This document shows, one piece after another, positions 7,911 to 15,750 of a stretch of DNA of 22,292 nt; the first letter of the stretch is position 1; each line of letters begins with the position of its first letter. The stretch lies in contig URVB01000057.1 in the NCBI GenBank assembly GCA_900551075.1, positions 1 through 22,292 on the forward strand, in the 5' to 3' direction. This DNA is from an uncultured Blautia sp. (lineage in GTDB: Bacteria > Bacillota > Clostridia > Lachnospirales > Lachnospiraceae). The position numbers and the translations under genes were made by a program. The notes under the pieces are model-generated. The model was not told the DNA's origin and ran no database searches. It worked only from the letters and a program-made list of their open reading frames with translations.

Positions 7911-8822
7911 TTGGATAATTTCAGAGAATGGTTATCAGATAACCTTCGCTATTTTATGCTTGGCGGGGCGATTTTGATAATCGTAGCTGTACTGTTCTTT
8001 GGCGTCCGTGCCTGTGTCGGAAATAAGAAGGGTGATTCCGATAAGGAGCAGCAGACAGCAGAAAACAACAGCCAGGGAAATGTTCCTTCTTCTCCGGAAG
8101 ATGATGGGGAGACAAACGACGGGAAGAAAGAAGATACGAATCCCATGGAAAAGGGCAGTGAAGAGATTACTGCATTGATTCAGAACTATTACAAGGCTTT
8201 AGGGGAAAAAGATATTGCAACGCTGAAGACTCTTGTTGACGATTTGATACCGTCCGATGAGTCAAAGATCACAAATGCAAAGGATTATATTGAAGGGTAT
8301 CAGGTAGGCGATGTCTACACAAAAAAAGGTCTGGATGACAATTCTTATGTAGTATATGCATGTTTTGATTATCTTTGTACGGGGATTGACACGCCTGTTC
8401 CTGCATTGAGCGAGCTGTATGTGGTAAAAGACAGTGAAGGCAATCTGAAGATTGATGGCGGAGCGGAGCAGGACGCACAGATTGCTGCATATACAGAAGA
8501 GCTTCTGGCAGACGAGGATGTGAAAAAGCTTAATTCTGAAGTGAAGAAGCAGAATGATGAGGCTGTGGCAAATGATCCTGCATTGGCAGAATTTTTGTCA
8601 GGACTGGGAGAGTCCGCGGATTCCTCCGCTTCTGCGCAGGAGGGAACGATGCTGACTGCAACGGATGAGTGCAATGTCCGGGCAGAGGCAGATGGAGAGG
8701 CTGAGATTATCGGCGGTCTTTCTAAAGGCACACAGATTGAGAAAAAGGGTACAGAAGGGGATTGGATTCAGATCGAGTATGAAGGTCAGATCGGATATGT
8801 ACACAGCAGTCTGTTAGAGTAA
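7911..8822 (+). CDS. Membrane-anchored protein with C-terminal bacterial SH3 domain
   Basis: 303 aa from a TTG start at 7911. AAGGAGG (7896-7902) sits eight bases upstream, and the frame continues upstream only into the tRNA gene, so no other start is sensible. A short cytoplasmic N-terminus is followed by one membrane helix (about 17-35), a hydrophilic Asp/Glu/Lys/Asn linker (about 38-80), a central domain of about 150 residues that looks NTF2-like (starting ITALIQNYYKALGEKD), and an SH3b domain at about 245-303 (ECNVRAEADGEAEIIGGLSKG to IGYVHSSLLE). SH3b domains of this type usually bind cell wall. There is no terminator between the tRNA and this gene, so the two probably share a transcript. 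Exact role unknown. Confidence 0.82.
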   Translation: MDNFREWLSDNLRYFMLGGAILIIVAVLFFGVRACVGNKKGDSDKEQQTAENNSQGNVPSSPEDDGETNDGKKEDTNPMEKGSEEITALIQNYYKALGEKDIATLKTLVDDLIPSDESKITNAKDYIEGYQVGDVYTKKGLDDNSYVVYACFDYLCTGIDTPVPALSELYVVKDSEGNLKIDGGAEQDAQIAAYTEELLADEDVKKLNSEVKKQNDEAVANDPALAEFLSGLGESADSSASAQEGTMLTATDECNVRAEADGEAEIIGGLSKGTQIEKKGTEGDWIQIEYEGQIGYVHSSLLE

Positions 8823-8837
8823 AAGAGTATAAAGAGA

Positions 8838-8869
8838 GGGCTGCCACACAGATGTGCGGTGGCCCTTTT
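8838..8869 (+). terminator. Intrinsic terminator of the SH3-protein gene
   Basis: GGGCTGCCACAC (8838-8849) pairs with GTGCGGTGGCCC (8854-8865), with two G-T pairs and one mismatch, and is followed by TTTT. It lies 15 bases after the stop codon. Confidence 0.8.
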
Positions 8870-8884
8870 GGTGTCAAGTATGTG

Positions 8885-8913
8885 AAAAGGAACCTCCGGC
8901 GGAGGTTCCTTTT
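8885..8913. terminator. Bidirectional terminator between convergent genes
   Basis: A perfect 13-base inverted repeat, AAAAGGAACCTCC (8885-8897) with GGAGGTTCCTTTT (8901-8913), is separated by GGC. The A run and T run make it work as an intrinsic terminator in both directions, serving the SH3-protein gene (+) and the deacetylase gene (-), which converge here. Confidence 0.88.
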
Positions 8914-8942
8914 CGTGTTATATGATGCTGACGCTGAAGCCT

Positions 8943-10232
8943 TTAGCTGTAATCTTCATTCATTGCACCGTATGCGATTCCTGTCTGAAGCTCTATGCCG
9001 TGGGCTTTGGCAAGTTCGTGAACGGTTACCAGTTTGTAGCCCTGTTCGATAAGCTGTGGAATGACAAGTTCTGCAGCTTCTACAGAGGCCTGAAAGATGT
9101 CGTGCATGAGAATAATGGAACCGTCCTGTACCTGGGACATGATGGCATCCACGGTCTGCTGCACATCCTGGGTTTCCCAGTCCAAAGTGTCAATGGACCA
9201 GAGGATCATCGGTGTGCCGGCAGTTGCCTTTACATTATCGTCGATGGAACCGAACGGCGGTCTTAAAACAGTAGCCCCGTGTCCGGTCAAATCTAATAAT
9301 GCTTCATCGGCTCCGGCTATTTCGGCGCTGATCCCTTCGGACTCCAGGGATGTAAGATCTGTGTGGGAATATGTATGATTGCCGAGTTCGCAGCCAAGGG
9401 AATCCATACGTTTTACAACCTCCGGAAAATTATAGATTTCCTGTCCGACCATAAAGAAGGTTGCTTTGGCATTGTTGGCTTCCAGGCAATCCAGGAGTCT
9501 GTCCGTAAAAGAGCTTGGTCCGTCGTCAAAGGTGAGAGCAACTGTTTTGTCTGCTTTTACGGCCTCTTCTTTTTTCTTCTCTTTTTTCTTCTCTTTCTTT
9601 GCTTCCGTTTCATCTTTTGCAGTTTCTTTTGATTTTTTTGGAGCCGGAGTCGGAGTTGCCTCCGGAACATATCCTTCCAGAGAACCATCCTCCAGAAAAT
9701 GACAGGTGTCTTTTCCGATTGTAACCTCTCCGGTCTGCATAATCCCGTCTAAATCCAGATAATAGCGTTTACCGCCCTCATCCAGCCATCCGGTCTGCAT
9801 AATCCCATCTTTGTTAAAGAAATAGCGGTTCCCATCCAAATCAGTCAGCCAACCGGTAAATGGAACCCCATCTACCATAAACATCCAACTGCTGCCGCTG
9901 GAAGTCCAGACACCCTGCTCTGCTTCCGGAGATGATGCCGGAGCGGGAGTAGGAGTCGGGGGTGCTTTGGTAGGAACCGGGGTTGCGGTTGGTTCCGGAC
10001 TTTCTTCGGGAACCCGGGAATCGTCAGTGAAATTTTGATCTTCAGCCACGGCGCCGTCTGATGTGAATGCGGAAGCATCTGCATCTCCTGCCACGAACAT
10101 TTCCGGCATTTCTCCTTCGGCAATCGGTGACGGATTTGCGGAGGACTGTGTCAGTGCAGCTCCGAAAACCACGCACAGCAAAACCGTGATAAGAATGAGT
10201 GCCGGGCTGGTCCGTGATTTACGGCCTGGCAT
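8943..10232 (-). CDS. Secreted polysaccharide deacetylase (CE4) with cell-wall-binding repeats
   Basis: 429 aa. An N-terminal membrane or signal segment (about 10-28) is followed by an acidic and Pro/Thr-rich linker (about 75-105). Choline-binding-like wall repeats follow (about 108-188, with GWLTDLDGNRYFFNKDGIMQTG and a near copy), then a Lys/Glu-rich linker (about 198-228). The NodB/CE4 domain spans about 229-420. Catalytic motifs are complete: TFDDGP (Asp236, Asp237), the metal histidines in HTYSH (His286, His290), RPPFGS (Arg324), DTLDW and LMHD (His377). The likely substrate is peptidoglycan N-acetylglucosamine, de-N-acetylated outside the membrane, but other acetylated glycans are possible. 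GGGGGAAAG precedes the ATG. It is a single gene with its own promoter, divergent from rluF. Confidence 0.93.
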   Translation of the reverse strand: MPGRKSRTSPALILITVLLCVVFGAALTQSSANPSPIAEGEMPEMFVAGDADASAFTSDGAVAEDQNFTDDSRVPEESPEPTATPVPTKAPPTPTPAPASSPEAEQGVWTSSGSSWMFMVDGVPFTGWLTDLDGNRYFFNKDGIMQTGWLDEGGKRYYLDLDGIMQTGEVTIGKDTCHFLEDGSLEGYVPEATPTPAPKKSKETAKDETEAKKEKKKEKKKEEAVKADKTVALTFDDGPSSFTDRLLDCLEANNAKATFFMVGQEIYNFPEVVKRMDSLGCELGNHTYSHTDLTSLESEGISAEIAGADEALLDLTGHGATVLRPPFGSIDDNVKATAGTPMILWSIDTLDWETQDVQQTVDAIMSQVQDGSIILMHDIFQASVEAAELVIPQLIEQGYKLVTVHELAKAHGIELQTGIAYGAMNEDYS

Positions 10233-10264
10233 ATTCTTTCCCCCTTTATATGATTTTCATACTC

Positions 10265-10293
10265 ATCATACAATAACCGACAGGAAATTACAA
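10265..10293 (-). promoter_or_regulatory. Promoter of the deacetylase gene
   Basis: On the minus strand TTGTAA (10293-10288) and TATGAT (10270-10265) are spaced by 17 bases, matching 4/6 and 5/6. Transcription would begin near 10258, 26 bases before the start codon. Confidence 0.6.
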
Positions 10294-10327
10294 CCCAAAA
10301 TACGGTATGGAAAACAGGAAACACTGG

Positions 10328-10356
10328 TTGCGAAGAAGTGGAAAAAAATATATAAT
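10328..10356 (+). promoter_or_regulatory. Promoter immediately before rluF
   Basis: TTGCGA (10328-10333) and a perfect TATAAT (10351-10356) are spaced by 17 bases. The -10 box ends only six bases before ATG 10363, so transcription should start at or beside the start codon, implying a leaderless mRNA. Confidence 0.6.
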
Positions 10357-10362
10357 AGAACA

Positions 10363-11322
10363 ATGGACAAGAAACAGGAAACAGGAAAAGAAAAAAATGC
10401 AATACGTGTAAATAAATATTTGAGCGACGCAGGTGTCTGTTCACGCAGGGAAGCGGACAGAATGATTGCCGCAGGGAGAGTGACGGTAAACGGACATCCC
10501 GCAGAGCCCGGAGAGAGGATTTCTCCGGATGCGAAGGTGTGGCTGGATCATATGCCTGTACTGCAGAAGGAAAAAAAGGTTCTGCTGCTGTTTTATAAGC
10601 CAAGAGGGATTGTATGCAGCACGAAGAAGCAGAGAAATGAAACAACTGTAACGGAGTATCTGGACTATCCTCTTCGGATTTATCCTGTGGGAAGACTGGA
10701 TAAGGAATCAGAGGGACTGCTTCTGATGACAAATCAGGGCGATTTGGTAAATCGGATCATGCGGGCCGGAAACCGCCATGAGAAGGAGTATCTGGTAAGT
10801 GTGGATAAACCGCTGACAGAGATGTTTTTGAACGGAATGGCATCCGGTGTGCCGGTTTTGGATACGGTAACACGTCCCTGCAAAGTAAAAAAAACAGGCA
10901 GGCAGAGCTTTTGCATTGTTCTGACTCAGGGATTAAACCGTCAGATACGGAGGATGTGCGAATATTTCGGGTATAAGGTGACATGCTTAAAGAGAGTCCG
11001 GATTATGAATCTGACCCTGGAGGGCCTTCGGGAGGGAGAATACAGGGAAATCCGTACGGATGAATGGAAAGAATTAAACAGGAGGATCGCAGGGTCCTCC
11101 AATGAAACGGTAATAGAAACAGGAGGGCGTCATGGAAGCATCCATACAGCAAATGAAAGAGCTGGTAAACAGGCTCAACGAGGCAGCAAAGGCATATTAT
11201 CAGGAAGACAGGGAAATCATGAGCAATCTGGAGTACGACGCTCTGTACGACCGTCTGAAGGCTTTGGAGGAGGAAACAGGCACCGTGCTGGCCAACAGCC
11301 CGACGGTCAGCGTAGGATATGA
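10363..11322 (+). CDS. rluF: 23S rRNA pseudouridine synthase, RluF type, with read-through C-terminal tail
   Basis: 319 aa as read. An S4 RNA-binding domain (about 14-60, IRVNKYLSDAGVCSRREADR) is followed by an RsuA/RluB/E/F-type catalytic domain (about 72-243) with catalytic Asp113 in GRLDKESEGLLLMTNQGD and the later LTQGLNRQIRRMCEYFGY block typical of RluF. It should modify U2604 (E. coli numbering) or a neighbouring uridine in 23S rRNA. Start ATG 10363 is supported by the S4 domain following directly; no Shine-Dalgarno is visible and the -10 box is six bases upstream. The conserved protein ends near residue 243. The last ~76 residues are Gly/Arg/Gln-rich, and from residue 257 they are an out-of-frame translation of ligA, so the normal stop seems lost. 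Confidence 0.87.
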   Translation: MDKKQETGKEKNAIRVNKYLSDAGVCSRREADRMIAAGRVTVNGHPAEPGERISPDAKVWLDHMPVLQKEKKVLLLFYKPRGIVCSTKKQRNETTVTEYLDYPLRIYPVGRLDKESEGLLLMTNQGDLVNRIMRAGNRHEKEYLVSVDKPLTEMFLNGMASGVPVLDTVTRPCKVKKTGRQSFCIVLTQGLNRQIRRMCEYFGYKVTCLKRVRIMNLTLEGLREGEYREIRTDEWKELNRRIAGSSNETVIETGGRHGSIHTANERAGKQAQRGSKGILSGRQGNHEQSGVRRSVRPSEGFGGGNRHRAGQQPDGQRRI

Positions 11323-13096
11323 GGCGCTTGAGGCTCTTCCGAAGGAAGCCCATGAAAGCCGGATGCTTTCTCTGGATAAGACGAAGGACAGGGAAACACT
11401 CCGGGAGTTTATCGGAGCACACCGAACAGTGCTCTCCTGGAAGCTGGATGGACTGACGATCGTTTTGACCTATGAAGAGGGGGAACTGCAGAAAGCCGTA
11501 ACCCGCGGAAATGGGATCGTAGGGGAAGTCATTACCAATAATGCAAGGGTTTTTCAAAACATTCCGCTTAAGATTCCGTATAAGGGAAGGCTGGTGCTTC
11601 GGGGAGAAGCGATCATTACTTACACTGATTTTGAAAGGATCAATGCATTGATTGAGGATGTGGATGCAAAATATAAAAATCCCAGGAATCTGTGCAGCGG
11701 TTCCGTGCGTCAGCTCAATAACGGGATCACAGCCAGGAGAAACGTGCGGTTTTATGCGTTTTCTCTGGTGAGTGCAGAGGGCGGGGATATGCGTAACTCC
11801 CGGGAGTATCAGCTTGAATGGCTGAAAAAACAGGGATTTGAAGTGGTGGAATATCGTATGGTGACGGCGGATACGCTGGATGAAGCAATGGATTATTTTG
11901 CGGGAGCCATAGAGACGAATGACTTTCCTTCCGATGGATTGGTAGCGCTTTATGATGATATTTCTTATGGGGACTCTCTTGGGTCTACTGCAAAATTCCC
12001 TAGAAATGCCTTTGCCTTTAAATGGGCGGATGAGATGCGGGAAACGCATCTTCTGGAGATGGAGTGGAGTCCATCGAGAACCGGCCTTATAAATCCGGTG
12101 GCAATTTTTGAACCCGTGGAGCTGGAGGGAACGACGGTCAGCAGGGCAAGTGTCCATAATGTCAGTATATGTAAGGAGCTAAAGCTGGGCATTGGAGACA
12201 GCATTAAGGTCTATAAAGCGAACATGATCATTCCGCAGATTGCGGAAAATCTCACAAGGAGCGGAAATCTAAAGATTCCGGATACCTGTCCTGTATGTGG
12301 GAAGGAAGCACGGGTGATCCGGGATCATGAGGTGGAGTCTCTGTATTGCATGAATCCGGAGTGTGAGGCGAAAAAAATCAAATCCTTTACTCTTTTTGTC
12401 AGCAGGGATGCCATGAATATTGATGGATTATCAGAGGCAACTCTTGAGAAATTTATTGCCAGAGGGTTTATTCATGATTTTGGAGATATATTTGAAATCC
12501 GAAGGTACCGGGATGAGATTGTGGAGATGGAAGGATTTGGGGAAAAGTCCTATGAAAATCTGGCGGGCAGCATCGAAAAGGCCAGGAATACCACACTCCC
12601 GAAGCTGATCTACAGTCTTGGAATCGCCAATATCGGACTTGCAAATGCGAAGGTTATCTGTAAATATTTTGATTATGATCTGGATAAGCTCCGTCATGCA
12701 CAGATGGAAGAGATAAGCTCTATTGAGGGAATCGGACCTGTGATCGCAGGAAATTTGGTGGCTTACTTTGAAAAGGAAGAGCACAACCGGAAGCTGGATC
12801 ATCTTCTTTCCCATCTCCGTATTGAAAAGGAGGAGCAGACAGAAGAACAAATTTTTACAGGTATGAATTTTGTGATTACGGGAAGCGTAGAACACTTTGC
12901 AAACAGGGGCGAGGCAAAAGCCCTGATCGAATCTCTGGGAGGCAAGGTGACAGGCTCCGTGACCGGAAAGACAAATTATTTGATCAACAATGATACGGCG
13001 TCGAATTCCTCGAAGAATAAAAAAGCGAAGGAATTGGGGATTCCAATTATTTCCGAGGAAGAATTTTTAAAAATGATACAGACAAATGAGGCTTAA
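11132..13096 (+). CDS. ligA: NAD-dependent DNA ligase
   Basis: 654 aa, close to the usual 660-670, joining nicks in DNA with NAD+ as cofactor. In order: NAD-binding domain Ia (about 1-70, AYYQEDREIMSNLEYDALYD), nucleotidyltransferase domain with nucleophile Lys104 in WKLDG, RGE motif (157-159) and AFKW (Lys297), OB fold (about 310-375), four-cysteine zinc finger (Cys386, Cys389, Cys406, Cys411), helix-hairpin-helix repeats (about 425-565) and a C-terminal BRCT domain (about 575-650). Several normally conserved positions differ: TRGNGIVGEVIT replaces TRGDGTTGEDVT, CSGSVRQLN replaces AAGSLRQLD, and KANMIIPQI replaces the RAGDVIPQ motif. AGGAGG is five bases before ATG. It may be a second, divergent ligase copy. 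Confidence 0.93.
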   Translation: MEASIQQMKELVNRLNEAAKAYYQEDREIMSNLEYDALYDRLKALEEETGTVLANSPTVSVGYEALEALPKEAHESRMLSLDKTKDRETLREFIGAHRTVLSWKLDGLTIVLTYEEGELQKAVTRGNGIVGEVITNNARVFQNIPLKIPYKGRLVLRGEAIITYTDFERINALIEDVDAKYKNPRNLCSGSVRQLNNGITARRNVRFYAFSLVSAEGGDMRNSREYQLEWLKKQGFEVVEYRMVTADTLDEAMDYFAGAIETNDFPSDGLVALYDDISYGDSLGSTAKFPRNAFAFKWADEMRETHLLEMEWSPSRTGLINPVAIFEPVELEGTTVSRASVHNVSICKELKLGIGDSIKVYKANMIIPQIAENLTRSGNLKIPDTCPVCGKEARVIRDHEVESLYCMNPECEAKKIKSFTLFVSRDAMNIDGLSEATLEKFIARGFIHDFGDIFEIRRYRDEIVEMEGFGEKSYENLAGSIEKARNTTLPKLIYSLGIANIGLANAKVICKYFDYDLDKLRHAQMEEISSIEGIGPVIAGNLVAYFEKEEHNRKLDHLLSHLRIEKEEQTEEQIFTGMNFVITGSVEHFANRGEAKALIESLGGKVTGSVTGKTNYLINNDTASNSSKNKKAKELGIPIISEEEFLKMIQTNEA

Positions 13097-13118
13097 GTAA
13101 GAAAGGGAGGACTGAACA

Positions 13119-14063
13119 ATGCCGATTAAAATACAGAGTGGTCTACCAGTAAAAGAGATTTTAAAAAAAGAAAATATTTTCGTCATGGATGAAAACCGGG
13201 CGATGCATCAGGATATCCGTCCGATCCAGATTTTGATTCTGAATCTGATGCCGCTGAAAGAGGAGACAGAGCTGCAGCTTCTTCGTTCTCTGTCCAATAC
13301 TCCGCTGCAGGTGGATGTTACCTTTATGACTGTAGAGAGCCATGAGTCCAAGAATACCTCCATGAGTCATTTAAACAAATTTTATCAGACGTTTTCGGAG
13401 CTTAAGGATGCCAAATTTGACGGCATGATCATCACCGGAGCTCCCGTGGAGCAAATGGAATTTGAGGAAGTGGATTACTGGGATGAGCTTGTGGAGATCA
13501 TGGACTGGACAAATGAGCATGTGACCTCTACGATTTATCTGTGCTGGGCAGCGCAGGCAGGTTTATATCATCATTATGGACTTCAGAAAAAGCCTTTGGA
13601 GCAGAAGATGTTCGGGTTGTTCTGGCATAAGGTCCTGAACCGTAAGATTCCGCTTGTGAGAGGATTTGACGATATGTTTCTGGCACCACATTCCAGACAT
13701 ACGGAGGTTCCGATCGCGGATATTCATGCCTGCAGCGAGCTGACTGTGCTGGCGGAATCCGAAAAGGCAGGTCTGTTCCTGGCTATGGCGGACAGCGGCC
13801 GCAGAATCTTTGTTATGGGACATCCGGAATATGACCGGGTGACTTTGGATGGAGAATATAAGCGTGATAAGAGCAAGGGACTTCCGATCGAGCTTCCCCA
13901 AAATTATTATCGTGATGATGATCCGGAGAATAAGCCGCTGCTGATGTGGCGTGCACATGCGAACAATCTGTATACGAATTGGCTGAATTATTACGTATAT
14001 CAGAGTACTCCCTTTGATCTCACGGGAACCCCCGATTTCAGCAGTATTACGTGGGATTTGTGA
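13119..14063 (+). CDS. metA: Homoserine O-acetyltransferase (MetA family)
   Basis: 314 aa, first committed step of methionine synthesis: acylation of homoserine in the cytoplasm. The catalytic triad is in place at the classical numbering: Cys142 (LCWAAQAG), His235 and Glu237 (GHPEYD); Lys47 is also present. Residue 111 is Glu (GAPVE at 107-111) rather than the Gly of E. coli MetA. From published work on the family, Glu111 favours acetyl-CoA over succinyl-CoA, so O-acetylhomoserine is the expected product. AAGGGAGG precedes ATG 13119, 22 bases after the ligA stop, so it is probably co-transcribed with rluF-ligA. No SAM riboswitch or T-box is visible directly upstream. Confidence 0.95.
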   Translation: MPIKIQSGLPVKEILKKENIFVMDENRAMHQDIRPIQILILNLMPLKEETELQLLRSLSNTPLQVDVTFMTVESHESKNTSMSHLNKFYQTFSELKDAKFDGMIITGAPVEQMEFEEVDYWDELVEIMDWTNEHVTSTIYLCWAAQAGLYHHYGLQKKPLEQKMFGLFWHKVLNRKIPLVRGFDDMFLAPHSRHTEVPIADIHACSELTVLAESEKAGLFLAMADSGRRIFVMGHPEYDRVTLDGEYKRDKSKGLPIELPQNYYRDDDPENKPLLMWRAHANNLYTNWLNYYVYQSTPFDLTGTPDFSSITWDL

Positions 14064-14215
14064 GGCTTTGCCGTACCCCCGCGGCTTTTTGATATATCCC
14101 ATGAGAAACCGCCATGCTCCGCATGGTGTCCGGTCCACATAATCTTGTGCCGGGCCGGGGCCTGGGGAACTCCCCAAAACAAGCGGAAAAGAATATCCCT
14201 TTCCATTGCCTGCAA
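14064..14215. other. GC-rich gap between metA and the signalling cluster; no gene seen
   Basis: This 152-base stretch is visibly richer in G and C than the cluster to its right. It contains a hairpin CCATGC-TCC-GCATGG (14112-14126) and a small GGGG-AACT-CCCC repeat (14164-14175), neither followed by a T run on the coding strand. A weak GCCG...CGGC stem with TTTTT at about 14070-14090 might end metA. It may be the left boundary of inserted DNA. Confidence 0.4.
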
Positions 14216-15679
14216 CTAGTATTTTTCTGGAATCCGGATATTAGTTACATTATGAAACTTATATTTTTCTGCCATATGCTTCTTCATACAAACCAAATTG
14301 TAACGGTAACAATCTGCTATGCCATCTGCAAAGGAAGCCGCATTACCTTCACTTAATTGCTGAAGCGCTGCAATGACTCGTTTATTGAGATGTAAAATGG
14401 TATGTCTCTTGGACGGATAATACGCAAAATGATGTCCCCATTCAAGAAGATGATTGGTTTCAGATAATATAACATATAAAGGTTGTAAAGTGGTATGTTT
14501 CATTATGGCTTCTAACATATCTACTAAATGAATGGAGCCTGAAGAAGTAAATCTGTCTGCTAACTGGTCCAATTCTTCTCTGGTAAACTGCGGAGCCGCC
14601 GCTAAAGCCGCCGGGCGAATAATTAATACCATTAGCTGTAGGGCATGAAGGTATCGTAATGCCTTTTCTACATATCCGGAATTAAGAGCCAGCTTATGAA
14701 GTTTCGTATCATCCGGGTCTATAACTATAGTGCCTTTCCCATTTAATGTCTTTACGAAACCTCTTTGTTCGAGTTCTGACAATGCTTTTCTGACTGTCGA
14801 TAAAGAGACATCATACTGGCTAGCCAGTTGCTTTTCATATGGAAGATATATTCCAACAGAATATTCTCCAAGGCCGATTTTTAGATTCATGTCATCAACA
14901 ATTTTTGAGTAATAATAATCCTGACCACGCATGGGATTCCACGAAAACTTCAAACCAGTTTGTGCGGGGCATTTGGGCGTTGTCTCTGACAGGTAATTTA
15001 ACGTATTTTCAATGGAATCCGTAAGTTTTTGATACATATCTGATAACTGGTTGTACTTGGTGAGTGGATCATCACCCTTTAATATATCTATAATAACACT
15101 GGTTACAGATACAGACCCCTGTAAAAAGCGCTTAGAGAAATAGGGACAGGTTTCTGTAAAAAATGCAAGCCTGTTATAAAGGCCAAATGTAGAATAGAGT
15201 TCGCTGAATAGGGAATTACCTCCTATTCTTAATATATCATATCCTAATTTAGAAAGAGGACGCCATCCACCTGAGACATATCCCAAACGCAATGCTTTCA
15301 TAGCCTGTTTATAGTGAGGCATTATCTCCACATCACACCCCTGCAAAGCAAAAACCATAAGTGAAGGCAGTATTAGTGCAAAAGTCTGATATACCTGTAA
15401 AATGCTTTCCTTTTGTTTTAAAATCTCGAAAACAGTATTTGATGAATTACAAGTATCTTTTTTTGAAACAACAATCGGTGCAAGACGAGGCCGAATATCA
15501 ACAAGCCCTTCTGCCCGCAATGCGTCAAAGACACGGTTAATCGTATATCTGCTTACATGAAATTGCCCGCAATACATCCTTGAAGACGGCAAGGCACTTC
15601 CAGGAGGTATCTGGCCCTCCAAAATACACTGCTTAATTTCATTATATACAAATGTAAATTTTGTTTCCTGTGGTTTCAT
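14216..15679 (-). CDS. Transcriptional regulator with two GntR-type winged helix domains in tandem
   Basis: 487 aa. A first GntR winged helix lies at about 7-72 (FVYNEIKQCILEGQIPPGSALPSS, then VSRYTINRVFDALRAEGLV). A helical region of about 165 residues follows. A complete second GntR winged helix lies at about 255-320 (YYYSKIVDDMNLKIGLGEY, LPYEKQLASQYDVSLSTVRKALSELEQRGFV, ending NGKGTIVI). A second helical region (about 325-475) completes it. Ordinary GntR proteins are 230-260 aa with one N-terminal winged helix, so this is a fused or duplicated form. I start at ATG 15679, eight bases after AGAGGAG; an in-frame ATG at 15736 would lie upstream of the predicted promoter. The gene is divergent from the response-regulator/Hpt/kinase cluster and probably controls it. 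The ligand is unknown; the helical regions match no effector family I can name. Confidence 0.82.
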   Translation of the reverse strand: MKPQETKFTFVYNEIKQCILEGQIPPGSALPSSRMYCGQFHVSRYTINRVFDALRAEGLVDIRPRLAPIVVSKKDTCNSSNTVFEILKQKESILQVYQTFALILPSLMVFALQGCDVEIMPHYKQAMKALRLGYVSGGWRPLSKLGYDILRIGGNSLFSELYSTFGLYNRLAFFTETCPYFSKRFLQGSVSVTSVIIDILKGDDPLTKYNQLSDMYQKLTDSIENTLNYLSETTPKCPAQTGLKFSWNPMRGQDYYYSKIVDDMNLKIGLGEYSVGIYLPYEKQLASQYDVSLSTVRKALSELEQRGFVKTLNGKGTIVIDPDDTKLHKLALNSGYVEKALRYLHALQLMVLIIRPAALAAAPQFTREELDQLADRFTSSGSIHLVDMLEAIMKHTTLQPLYVILSETNHLLEWGHHFAYYPSKRHTILHLNKRVIAALQQLSEGNAASFADGIADCYRYNLVCMKKHMAEKYKFHNVTNIRIPEKY

Positions 15680-15701
15680 AACTCGTCTCCTCTCTGGCTG
15701 A

Positions 15702-15730
15702 ATTATATCATGACAAACCAATTTTGTCAG
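15702..15730 (-). promoter_or_regulatory. Promoter of the tandem-GntR gene
   Basis: On the minus strand CTGACA (15730-15725) and a perfect TATAAT (15707-15702) have a 17-base spacer. A second TTGACA overlaps just upstream. The predicted start near 15695 gives a short leader before ATG 15679. Confidence 0.72.
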
Positions 15731-15750
15731 TGTCAAAAGGCATCAACCTA

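Noticed and set aside
10063..10362. Longer rluF reading frame starting inside the deacetylase gene
   Set aside because: It overlaps the 5' end of the divergent deacetylase in antisense; the S4 domain starts only after ATG 10363.
11003..12157. 384-codon open frame on the minus strand across ligA
   Set aside because: It is antisense to a well supported ligase, has no family resemblance and is rich in Cys/His/Arg as antisense frames usually are.
14164..14175. GGGG-AACT-CCCC hairpin as a terminator for metA or the GntR gene
   Set aside because: Only a four-base stem and no T run after it on the plus strand.
13563..14177. 204-codon minus-strand frame across metA
   Set aside because: Antisense to metA with all catalytic residues of MetA encoded on the plus strand; no domain recognisable.
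15680..15736. Upstream ATG (15736) as the start of the tandem GntR protein
   Set aside because: It would lie upstream of the predicted promoter, whereas ATG 15679 has a proper ribosome site and directly precedes the winged helix.
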